The notes below the pieces were generated by a model. The model made no database searches, was not told where the DNA came from, and worked only from the letters and a program-made list of their open reading frames with translations. The position numbers were made by a program, and so were the translations under genes. Below, in pieces: positions 33,842 to 44,028 of a stretch of DNA of 64,000 bases. How positions within the stretch are numbered: position 1 is the stretch's first letter; each line of letters starts with the position of its first letter. The stretch comes from Sporobolomyces roseus. Lineage: Eukaryota; Basidiomycota; Microbotryomycetes; Sporidiobolales; Sporidiobolaceae. Where the stretch lies: positions 4,154,001 to 4,218,000 of the forward strand of contig JADILM010000001.1 in NCBI GenBank assembly GCA_016617785.1, read 5' to 3'.

Positions 33842-35100
33842 ATGCAAGCTACAGATAGAAGACGGTTTACTGCACCTGAAGGATCTCTACCTCTCAATTA
33901 TCGAAAGATTCCCTCAACTTCATCAACAACTTCAACTACTACTCCAGGGCAGAGGGAGGATAAGAGGAGTACAGATCAAGTCAGACCTATATGTGCGTCC
34001 ATGACTTCTCTGGATCCATCTCGTTCAATCATACAGCTGATTCAGAGAAGTCGGAATCAAACAGTTTTGCAACCTGGTTTAGTGACTGAAGCTGCTGGAT
34101 CCGCTTATATAGAAGCGGGAAAGACTAAATTGATCTGTGCCGTGTTAGCTTTCAACTTTCTTTCCTGTGATAGTATTCCTCCTCGAAGACTGACTTTTTC
34201 GCAATCTTTTCGACTTAGGTATGGACCTAAACCTACTGCTTTATCGACTGCATTCAACCCGAAAGCGAAACTCAATGTAGAAGTGAAATTCTCACCTTTT
34301 TCATCAGGAGTGAGGAGGTTCGTACCTGGCAAAGTGAGCTCTCTCTCTCATCCCCTCTCCATCACTCTCAATCCAGAACTAACGAAGGGGGGGTGCGGTG
34401 GTTCACAGGATACGGAAGCTTCTACATTAGCAGCGACGTTACATCAAAGTTTGTTACCTTCGATCGTGTTGGAGAGTTTACCAAAGAGTCAGATTGATCT
34501 GTTTGTGACCATTTTGGAGAGTGATGGTTGGGACGGAGATGTTTCAATGTACGTTTCCTCATGCTCCTTCACTGGGTATTGAACGTCTTGCTGAGTCAGG
34601 TGTTGCTTCGGAAACTACAGGGCTACGACAGCTGCTTCAGTAGCGTTGGCAGAAGCGGGAATTCAATTATATGGATTAACGATCGGTCTATGCGCTGTAA
34701 GTCATGCTTCTCCCCTCATTACCCTACAGAGTGTAGCTAAGAATGAGATCCTGCATGGCTTAGGCTTCTCACCCTGCTTTCCCTTCGACTTCACCTCTAC
34801 TCGATCCAACAAGAACAGAAGCGGCCGCATCAAGTTCATTCTTCTCGATAGCTCTCATGCCCGCCTTAGGATCAGTCACGAACTTACGGCTGACAGGTAC
34901 TATCGATCCTACTGTTTTGGATGTCGTAAGTCAAACGGATCAGGCTCGAGAAAGTTTTTCGAAAATTTCGACTGACTCCATGAATTCCGCTTGACTTGCA
35001 GGTTTTGGAGAAGTGCTTGGAAGTGAGTAAAGGATTACATGGGGTGGCTAGACAGGCGTTACTACAGAGCGCAGAGAAGGGAGAATCACAGCCACAGTAG
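33842..35100 (+). CDS. MTR3: RNA exosome ring subunit Mtr3 (RNase PH fold)
   Basis: One of six RNase PH-like ring proteins of the exosome, which degrades and trims RNA in nucleus and cytoplasm; these subunits are inactive in eukaryotes. The start is ATG 33842; an upstream in-frame GTG is not used. Motifs: MQATDRRRFTAPEGSLPLNY, VLQPGLVTEAAGSAYIEAGK, TKLICAVYGPKPT (after joining a gttagc...cttag intron), SGVRRFVPG, QDTEASTLAATLHQSLLPSI, LESLPKSQIDLFVTILESDG, TTAASVALAEAGIQLYGLTI and GLHGVARQALLQS. The I-E-x-G-x-T-K and L-x-x-I-x-P-x-x-x-L-x-x-x-P-K-x-x-I patterns are those of Mtr3/EXOSC6. Four introns; the intron before ASHPAFPSTSPLLDPTRTEA ends at gcttag near 34763. Confidence 0.85.
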
Positions 35101-35666
35101 TTCAGAAGTCCTGCGAAGTTAGCGAAAAGTCGAATGTCGACGCTGAAAACGATGCTAAAGACTCAAGACTCTTCGTAATAGATCATTGTTGTATTCATTC
35201 ACTGGATCCTAGTGCGATCGAGCTTATCGAGGGGTTGCATCTTGAAAGCGAGAAGACAAATGTGGTTCGGAACGCAATTCGCTGATTGATAAAAACCCCT
35301 TTCACTCCTCGTTTCACTCCCTTTCTCCTCCTTCTTCACCTATCGACCACTCCCAACCACAAACACCTGATCAAACAAGCCCACACGATCTTGTTGCTTT
35401 CAATTTCAACCAGCGTCCGACTCTCTCCCTCTCCTTGTTTGCCCGATTTGTCCCTCGATTGATCGCAAGGCTCCGACTGCAGATAAACCCGCCCACCCAC
35501 TTGAAACAACACCAGACTACTAGATTACAGCGTCAGGGATCTATAGCAAGGGATAGTGCGATATTCGACTTCCCTTCTGACGGCATTCGAAATCTCTCCC
35601 TTTCCTTTCCCCTTCCTCTCTCATCGTCGCCCCCACTCCCTCGTGATCCGACTCAAGGTCTGAGTG
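35101..35666. other. Intergenic region and TC-rich leader of the MFS gene
   Basis: About 565 bases. The right part (from 35290) is strongly C/T-rich on the plus strand, as in many leaders here. No independent gene is supported. Confidence 0.5.
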
Positions 35667-38600
35667 ATGTCCAATCATTCATCAGGCCCTTCCACTTCTC
35701 GTTCAACCCTCGAACGAGCGCCACCTAGACCACCACCACCTCCTCAACCAGCTCCTTCTCTCCACCGCCTCCCTTCCCTCCTAACCGGTTCAAGATCAGG
35801 TTCAGCATCCCCTTCAACTAGGTACGGTTCGTTCCCACCTAATGGTGAGGAAGGCGTTTCAACAAACCTCGTTCAACCACCCCCGAATTCGAATCATGGT
35901 CATCATCATTCACAATTATTAGAGGAAGCTTTAGTTAATGCCAGAGTTCAGAAGAAGAAGAAAGGTTTCATGTTGAATCGGAAATGGGAGAGAAGTCAGG
36001 AGAGATTGTTGAGATTGACGAGGGATGGGAAAAGTTTTGATGATTCTAATCATCACGAGGGGAATCGAGATGATCGAGAAGAGGAGGAAGATGAGGAAGA
36101 GGAAGAGGAGAGACATCAGAGTGATGAGCCTTTATTGGAGACGGATGGAGAGGGGGACGAGGTTTGGAATGCCGGAGATGGATCTTGGGGGAGAAGGAGA
36201 GCGGCGAAGAATTTGAGAAACGCTGCTGCTGCGAGAGCGAATGGGGGAGGGGTCAACACGGGATCATCGGGAGGACATCAGGAAGATAAACAATGGGGAG
36301 TCGTCAAAATGGAGTTGATGGCGAGAACTTGGGGAAAGAAAGGATTGTTCACGATTTACGCAGGGTGAGCTCACTCTCTCTTTCGTCACCTCGAGGACGA
36401 TTCAGAGACTGATAGAGTATTCTGTGACAGTCTTTACTTGATCTCGACTTTGATCTCGCTCGAGGGAAATACGACACCAACGATCGAACCTTATTTTTTG
36501 AGTCTTCTCGGTGAACACTCGATGTTGAGTTCAGTAATCATCGTCACTTCCGTAAGCGACTCCTCTCAATCTCGAGTTCTCTCAACTGTCACTTACGGAA
36601 GTTTCCGTTGCAGATCACCTTCGCTGTCGGCAAACCACCTTTTACCAAAATTCTCGACGTCTTCGGTCGAGCAGAAGGAGTTTGCCTCGCTGCAGCTCTC
36701 TACTCCCTCGGATACCTCTTGACCGCTTGCGCTACCGATGTCAAGGTGTTTGTATTTGCTCGAGCACTCGCTGCTTTAGGTGGTCAAGGGATTCAACTCG
36801 CTCAACAGATCATCGTTGCTGGTACGTCTACTTACTTCTTCTGAGCCTTTTATCACTAGAGAGCTGAACAGGATTCGACGATGCAGATACGACAACTCTA
36901 TCAAATCGAGGATTGATCACTTCGACAGTTTCCCTTCCTTGGTTACTCACAACCTGGATCGGACCTCCGCTCGGTGCATTCTTCCAACGTCGCGGTCCAA
37001 TCGGTTACCGACTCGCTTACGCAACGTTCGGAATCCTTCTCCCTTTACTCGCTACCGTGTTGTTCTGCACGTTATGGTTGGAGTGGAAAAAGATCAAGAG
37101 AAAGGCGGTCAGAGAGGGTAGGACACCTAGTACGAGAGATTTGGGGATCGGAGTCAGTACGAGAGCGGCTTGGAAAACTGCTAGGAGTGTTAGCGTTATT
37201 GAGGAAGGGGGAGGATCACATCAACATCAACATTATCAACCGGGAAGGAGTTCGTTGTCTGCTGTGAGCGAGGATGAGGATGATGAGGATCGAGTGCAGT
37301 ATGGGAGGAGGGATAGAAGGTTGTCGCACGCTGCAGACGCGGCAGCGAACGAGTTGAGTAAGAGGAAGAGGTGGAGAATGTCGATTTGGGATAAAGCGGC
37401 GGAATTATGGAAAGATCTCGATGTGGTTGGATTGGTCGCTTTGACTGTCGGATGCGGTGCTTTCCTGTTACCGTTCACGTTGGCGATGAAGACGAATCAT
37501 AGTTGGGCTAGTCGTGAGTTTCTCACTCACTCCCTCTCCTTTTCACGAATCTGCGCTCATTCTTTGATCGCCCATTCATTCTAGCTTCAATCTGGGGTTT
37601 GATCCTATTTGGTCTGGCGCTACTCGTCTTCTTCGCTTACTACGAAACCCACATTTCTTCGATCCCACTCCTTCCTCCTCGACTCCTCAAGAACAAAACG
37701 ATCGTAGGAGGTTCAGCACTCGGTTTCTTCCACTTCTGCAGTCAGTTCTGCTACGAGAGCTTCTTCACGAGCTTCTTACAGTACGACGCTCGCTATCTTC
37801 CGACCCTCTCGTGCTCAGCTGATAGTCCGTTTTCGTCAACAGAGTCGCTCGAGGTCATTCTCCTCAAGATGCTTCTTACATCAGGTGAGTCTCCCTCAAT
37901 GTTTGTTGCTTCAAGATGCCAGAGCTGACCTCTCTGCGTATTCTCTAGTCAATCCTACATCTTCGCCGCCTGTGTCGCCGCCATCGTCGCTGGTTCTTTC
38001 GCCAAAATGACGAACCGTTACAAATGGATCGGAATCGCTGGAGTCCTTATTCACGCCGTCGGAGTTTGGCTCATGATGAGATCGAGGAACTTGAATGGGT
38101 CAACTTTCGAACTCGTATTGAGTCAATTGATTGGAGGGGTCGGAGGCGGATTCACGACGATTGCTGCTCAGATCGGCTGTCAAAGTGTAGTAGGACATCA
38201 AGGTGAGCTTCCTTATCTTCTCCGAGTCGATGCGAGCGGTCACTGACAAGTTGCGTGAAATTTGCTAGACGTTGGAATCGCTACCGCTATCTTCCTCACG
38301 ATTACTCAGATCGGAGGAGCTGTCGGAGGTGCACTAGCCGGGGCAGTCTGGTCTACCGTCCTACCGAACCGACTTCGTGCCCACCTCGACTCTTCTCAAT
38401 ACCCTCTCATTCCCGAAATCCTCGCTTCCTTACCTTACGCCCTCTCGTTCCCTCCCGGTTCGGACACTCGACTCGCCATCGATCGAGCCTACGTCGATGT
38501 GCAGAAGAATCTCAACTGGTTGGCGATGGCGATGTTGTTGCCTGCTTTGATTGCGGTTTGTAGCATGAAGAACGTCAATCTCGAGAAAGAGGATCAGGGT

Positions 38601-38777
38601 CAAGGGGAAGGTGTTGTCGTGCTAGGTAGAGCTAGCTTTTTGGGTACGTCTCATCTCTCTCGTCAGTATCGTGACCACATGAGACTTACTCGAATATGAT
38701 GCGTAGCTTGCGAGGATGATATCGGAGGTAGTGAAACTTCGAGTCTTCTCGGCGATCCTCCTGCCTCTGCCCATTGA
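35667..38777 (+). CDS. MFS transporter, siderophore-iron transporter (ARN/Str)-like
   Basis: A multi-pass transporter of the major facilitator superfamily, drug:H+ antiporter type with siderophore-transporter features. The N-terminal about 220 residues are cytosolic, Pro/Ser-rich, then basic, then strongly acidic (DREEEEDEEEEEERHQSDEP). Membrane region: GLYLISTLISLEGNTTPTIE, SITFAVGKPPFTKILDVFGR (motif A-like loop), CLAAALYSLGYLLTACATDV, ALAALGGQGIQLAQQIIVAD, then a cytosolic loop of about 110 residues with QHQHYQPG and SEDEDDED, VVGLVALTVGCGAFLLPFTL, and FFHFCSQFCYESFFTSFLQV followed by ARGHSPQDASYIS. The last is typical of ARN/Mir/Str transporters. The ATG at 35667 is the first in frame; the stop is 38775-38777. 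About 850 aa and seven introns. Substrate is inferred; iron-regulatory motifs were not identified. Confidence 0.7.
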
Positions 38778-39333
38778 TCTTCTCTTGTCCCTCCTATCTT
38801 CCATCGCCGTATGTCCGATCCTGTATACCCTTGCATTCATAGCTGTATAATACCCTCTGTCCTTTTCTCCCTTGCATAGTTTCGACTCTCTCTCTTATTC
38901 ATATCGTTCATCCGTATTGTTCCTTTGTCACTTCATAGATTCCTTCGCAGGCCTTCGACACTCCTCTCGCTGTCAACCACTTCTGCTACATTCGAATGCA
39001 ACAACTTGCGAAATCGATTCTGTTGCTTTCGCAATTTTCAGGGTTTGACGTTTGATTGCAATACTTTGCTTGGTGTCCGGCTCTCTCGCTTCACCTGAGT
39101 CTACAGTCCACAGGGCGCGATTGTGGTAGTCCGACTCGTGGCGTTTTCGGTTTATGACTTGGAGCGAATCTTCCCTTGCAACTTGCTCTATCTCCTCGCT
39201 CTCAACTCAACGATCGTACTCCACCAGTAGCTCCTTCAGTAGCTCAGCAAGCCCGACTACAAGCACTAGACCTTAACGGCAAACTCGCCCATCTACTCCT
39301 CATCACTCCCAAACCTTGATCTCTTCAAACAAA
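38778..39333. other. Intergenic region upstream of PPIH, nothing seen
   Basis: About 555 bases, AT-richer and TC-rich in the left part, presumably MFS gene 3' flank and PPIH promoter. No gene or strong motif was found. Confidence 0.5.
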
Positions 39334-40132
39334 ATGCCTCGTCCTATCGTCTTCTTCGATATCAATATCGGTAATACTGCAGCAGGTAGGATCAAGATGG
39401 AGTTATTCGATGATGTAGTTCCTCGGTGAGCCTCCCTTTCACCTCCTCCCGCTTCCTGTACTTTCTCAAACTAACTTCCACCTCTCTCGCTCTACTAGGA
39501 CGGCAGAAAACTTCAGACAGCTCACTACAGGAGAGCATAAAGAGAATGGACAACCAGTTGGGTACAAGAGTGCAGTGTTTCATCGAGTGATTCCTCATTT
39601 CATGATTCAAGGTGGAGATTTCCTCAATTCCGATGGAACGGGTTCTTTGAGTATCTATGGATCAAAATTCGAGGATGAGAACTTCAAATTGACTCACGAT
39701 CAAGCCGGTCTACTGAGTATGGTAAGTTTTGAGGTTGATTCGTCTTTCTTTTCGATAAATTCTGTGGGGAGCTGATCGTTTCGTTTGTTCGTAAAAGGCC
39801 AACTCGGGACCTCACACGAATGGTTGTCAGTTCTTTATCACAACTGAACCGGCTCCTTTCCTTGATGGGAAGCACGTCGTGTTTGGAAAAGTAATCGGTC
39901 AAGATAGTATGCTGGTAGTGAGAAAGATTGAGAATGTAGCGACTGGTAAGTCCCATCCTCTCATGCGAAGTGGTGGCTGTTCTGATTACGTCTGTCGCGT
40001 GTGCAGGACCAAACAATCGACCGAAATTGGCTTGCACGGTTACGGGTGAGTTCAACCTCTTTTCACTTCTTGCTTCTCGCTGTTACTGATGTCTCGATTA
40101 CGTCTCGAATCGCAGAATGCGGTGAACTGTAG
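39334..40132 (+). CDS. PPIH: Cyclophilin H-like peptidyl-prolyl isomerase
   Basis: A prolyl cis-trans isomerase. The ~172-aa protein is a single cyclophilin domain: [55 protein letters not shown] (catalytic Arg and FMIQGG), [34 protein letters not shown], and the ending [18 protein letters not shown]. The stretches NGDG/NSDGTGxx[19 protein letters not shown] and the C-terminal CGEL resemble the cyclophilin H (USA-CyP/PPIH) subgroup, which binds the U4/U6 snRNP protein Prp4, more than general cyclophilin A. The usual active-site Trp position reads Phe-Leu-Asp-Gly ([10 protein letters not shown]), as in cyclosporin-A-poorly-sensitive members. Four introns, each with canonical ends. Confidence 0.9.
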
Positions 40133-40478
40133 ACACTATAAAATGCAACTATCTGAACCTGAATCACAGCGATACGTCCGATGCTAGAGGAGAGATCGTA
40201 AATGATTCGACTCGTTCGTTTTCGCCCGATAGCCGAGCAACTGCGTGGCTCGAATCGCCGGACGACCGATTGAGGTGATTCATCTCGTCGCAAGGGAGAG
40301 TGCGATACGGAAGGGGAGGATCAAACTGAACTTTACTACTGAAGAAACGAGAAAGACTTTCTACTCAAGACGCACAAATTGAGATGTCAAAACAAAACGA
40401 AAGAGAGAGAGAACTATATGATATAAAGACGCGAGTGTATCGTCTATAACCCAACGAATCTAATACGAAACGAACGCT
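40133..40478. other. Convergent 3' intergenic region, nothing seen
   Basis: About 345 bases between the PPIH and alpha-glucosidase stops. AT-richer with a GA patch at 40400. No gene. Confidence 0.6.
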
Positions 40479-43038
40479 CTACATGTAGATCTTGGCCGAG
40501 TAAGGAGCGACTTCTCCATCCTTTCCAGCGTTTCCAGTCTCCATGACGACCTTGAGTCCCTCGGATCCCTCAGGAAGATTGTAGGGTGAAGTGGTTTGGC
40601 GGAAGTTGAGAACCACGACGGCCTTTCGAGACTTGTCGTCGGCGGAAGTCTTGGTGTAAACGAAAACGTTGTCATCGTCGTCAGTCTTCTCGTCGTAAGA
40701 GAACGCTCCGTGAGTGAAGATGTCCTTGTTCTCCTTGCGGAACTTGATGAGGTTTCGATAATAATTGAGGACAGAGTTTTTGTCGGATTCTTGATCCTTG
40801 ACGTTGATCTCCTTGAACGAGTGAGCGAGCATCCAGCATTCGTCGGCGTCGGAGAAACCTCCGTTCTTTGACGAATCCCACGAGACGGGAGTACGAGCGT
40901 GGTCTCTCGAACTGAGCTTGATCCCGTCCATTGCCTTCTCCCACATGTCAGGATCAGCTCCCTCCTGCTTCATAGCTGCCTTGACCTCTTTGATCCATCC
41001 GATTGTGTCGCCTGCAAGCGTAGGAAGAGGAGGGAAGAGAATCGAAAGAGTAAGTGTAAGCTCAGGAGAAAGAAAAACAGACCGAAATGGCAGCTTACAA
41101 TCCTTGTACTCCTTCTCGACGTCTACATCCTTGGGAATGTTGACCATACCAATCTCCTCTATGAAAGGGAAAGCGAAGGAAAGTCAGAATCGGTCGAAAC
41201 GAAGGAAAGCAAGGACCCCTTTAGGAAAGTAACGTACGACCTTGGTAGATGATAGGAGTTCCGCTCAAGGTCATGAAGTAAGTTGCGAGCATCTTGGCAC
41301 TTTGAACTCGGTACTCGGGTGAATCGTTACCGAAACGAGAAACGACTCGAGAAATGTCGTGGTTTTCTAAAAGTACACGAAAATAAGCGACGGAAGAGAC
41401 GGAGGGAGCGCAAGACGAGCTCACCAAGATGGTTGATCGCCCAAGCTTTGTTCGAAGGGTCGGCGAGGAATTGCATCATCTTGGTGATTTGCTTGACTCG
41501 CGAAAGATGCCAGTCTACCTTCATGAACTTCCATCCAGAGTTGACAACCATGGCGAGGTCGAAAGTGATGACGGTGTCAAGCTCTCGAGAAGGACGAGCG
41601 ATGTAGGCGAGAACGTCCTTGACGTCGGGAGTGTTGGGGAGCTCTCCGATAGTGAAAGCGTCTCCGAGAGCTTCTTTCCTCATCTCCTTCAAGTATTCGT
41701 GCTCCCTTGGACCTGTAAATGATTTAGGGGTCAGTCAGAACGAAATATTCGGACGAAAGATGCGAAACAAAAACTCGCCGTTCGTGATAAAGTCGAATCC
41801 GTTCTGCTCCTTGACTCGTGTGTCAGTCACGGGAGCATCTGGGAACGACATATCCTTGGAGTACATGTCTGTGAGTAATGGATAAGATCGTCAGTAGTCG
41901 TCGAAAGAGGAAAGCAGCGTTTTTGTGAGATCGGAATTAGAAAAGACGGCCATCGAGGGGACGAGGCTGACGAGTGTAGGCGCAGGATGAGTAGTGAAAA
42001 AAGATTTACTTACTGACTGTGTCGACACGGAAACCTGCGACTCCTCTCTTCAACCAGAAACGAACAGCATCTTCGTAAATCGCTTCTCGGCACTCCTTGG
42101 TCTCCCAATTGAGTTCTGGTTGCTCTGAGAGGAAGGTGTGGAAATAGTACTGAACGCGAGACGATGCAAGGTTGTCAGCTCACGCCGGAGGTGGCAGGAT
42201 AATGGCAGATAGCGGGTCAAGAGAAATCGGGTATAGACTCACTTGTTGTGTTCCCTCATCCCAGGTCCAAGTGGGTCCTCCGAAAGCAGTACGCCAGTTA
42301 CAGGGAGGCTCGCGCTTGCCGTCGATCATACGAGCGTCTCTCCAGATGAACTATCGATCGAGAGTTTTGGTCAGCAACGATTGGAAGAGAAAAAGGTAGA
42401 GTTGAACTCACCCAGTCGCGCTTGGGGCTGTCTTTGCTAGCCCTTGCCTCCTTGAACCACTCGTGTTCGTTCGAGCAGTGGTTAACAACGAGATCGCAAA
42501 GAATCTTGATATCGTGTTTCTTCGCTTCTTCAATGATCGCATCAATGTCTTCGAGTTTACCATAAGGTCCGTGAACCTTCGTGTAGTCCGAAATGTCGTA
42601 TCCGAGATCCGCCTGCAGTGTACCAAGGATAGGTCAATCAGTTGCGCTCCTACACACTTCGACAACTCCATCAAAGTCGAAATCGGGAAGAGATAACGCT
42701 CGGAAGCTTGCTCACCTGAGGAGATTGGTAGAAAGGACTGATCCAGATTGCGTCCACACCCAAAGAAGCTAAGTAAGGGATCTTTGAGAGTACACCTTGC
42801 AAGTTTCCCGTGCCAGACGAGCTGCCCTTCTCGAGGAACGTAGCTGGATAAACTGTACTCAGCGAAGGAAGGTAAGTACATTAGAATCGTGCGAATGATC
42901 GGTGTAGACTCATTGGTAAACTGGGGAGGTGGAGTTCCGTCAGTACGCATTTCTCGTAGGGTTGGAACTCGCAAGATGGGACTCACTGATAGCATCTTGC
43001 CACCACTTGATATCGTTGTCACCAATGAATTCAGTCAT
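40479..43038 (-). CDS. GH13 alpha-glucosidase (maltase type)
   Basis: Hydrolyses terminal alpha-1,4-glucosidic bonds of maltose and related sugars inside the cell; no signal peptide (starts MTEFIGDNDIKWWQDAI). The (beta/alpha)8 barrel motifs are in order: YPATFLEKG, YLASLGVDAIWISPFYQSPQ, ILCDLVVNHCSNEHEWF, region II GFRVDTVNMYSKD with the nucleophile Asp, region III ITIGELPNTP-like (FTIGELPNTPD) with acid/base Glu, and region IV AINHLENHDISRVVSRFGND with the stabilising Asp. GTPIIYQGEEIGMVNIP and the SARTPVSW-like RDHARTPVSWDSSKNGGFSD follow. The Thr after the nucleophile favours maltase over isomaltase specificity. Several introns; the second join near the start is unusual (see microexon at 42912). 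About 580-600 aa. The gene is divergent from an alpha-glucoside permease. Confidence 0.9.
42912..42920 (-). other. Candidate 9-nt microexon of the alpha-glucosidase gene
   Basis: Reading exon 1 (43038-42987) straight to the exon starting at 42852 is in frame but gives DAI-IYPATF, missing the Tyr-Gln that nearly all GH13 maltases have in the W-x-x-A-x-x-Y-Q-x-Y-P stretch. Between them, just after a good acceptor (cctccccag), lies TTTACCAAT, which in frame restores I-Y-Q-F before YPATF. Its downstream boundary would be a GA donor (gagtct) rather than GT, so either a non-canonical intron, a small deletion, or true loss of the residues is implied. Confidence 0.4.
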
Positions 43039-44028
43039 GTTGCGCGTTGGGTAGAGAGTAGAAGAGGAAGCGGGAGATCGGCAAGTGGGGTGGATATTAT
43101 TTCGAAAGAATACGACAACGAAATTTTCGCAAAGTTCGTTCCGGAGAGATTAGGCCGCTGTCTCCGCTTCTCACTGCAGGATTATGTCCAGTACTGTGCA
43201 CCTTGCGGGCTAATATTCCCATTGTCTATGCTCTCTTCCGTTTTCGAATCGAGAGTTCGAATCGACGGAGTGGACGCGGGGGGTCAAAACTCAAAACTGC
43301 TTGTTCTTCTTCGCTACAAGCCGTCGACCCCCTTGGGTGAGAAGGAAAGTTCCTATCGATCTGACCGGAGTATAGGACTCGAAAAGGCCGTCGCGAGATC
43401 AGTGGAAGCGGAAAATGATCCGCGAAGAGATCAACTGATTGGAATTTTCCAAAAAAGAGGACTCGCATTTCGCATCGATGAGGCTTAATTCGCTTAGCTT
43501 GCTTTTTCGGCTCGGTTGGGGGAACTTGCCGCTGCAGTCCGGCGGTGAGCCCACTTTCGAGGCGTCAAATTCCAAGGACGTTGAAAATTGATCCAAGGCG
43601 TTTTTGCAAGAAAGTGACGGGGGAAACGTCTGAAAATACCGTGGTCGCGAGCTCCATGGGTCCCCAGTTCCGACAGATCAATCATGGAATCTCAGTGGGG
43701 TCAACTACCGCCCTGATCGAGACTGTTAAAGAACCTTCGCATCCAAGCCTTTTCTCACGGATACACGCTACTTGCTCGAAACCGCCTTCACACTTTCTTT
43801 CTCTCTTCCTTTCTCATCTCCAATCATCTTTCATACCGACAACCTTTCCCCTTCCGTCTCAGGTTCCGCTTCAACTTTGCCTTCGACGACAGTGAGTCTT
43901 CGCAACTTTTTTCGTTCTTCTCCTCGTCGGCTCTGACCCCTGATGCTCTTCATAGGCTACCTTTCGCCAGTCGTCACCTTCCTCTCCTCTCTCTTCCTTC
44001 CCACTCGTCCACTCCGACTTGATCAACA
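43039..44028. promoter_or_regulatory. Divergent MAL-type promoter with Mig1/CreA-like sites
   Basis: This 990-base region lies between the start codons of the alpha-glucosidase (minus) and the permease (plus). It holds GTGGGG at 43085-43090, GCGGGG at 43276-43281 and GTGGGG at 43695-43700, each fitting the SYGGRG core bound by the fungal glucose repressors Mig1/CreA. The right side (43760-44028) is TC-rich leader to the permease. The motifs are short and can occur by chance; regulation by glucose is inference from them and from the known behaviour of MAL loci. No clear Zn2Cys6 activator site or regulator gene is seen nearby. Confidence 0.4.
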
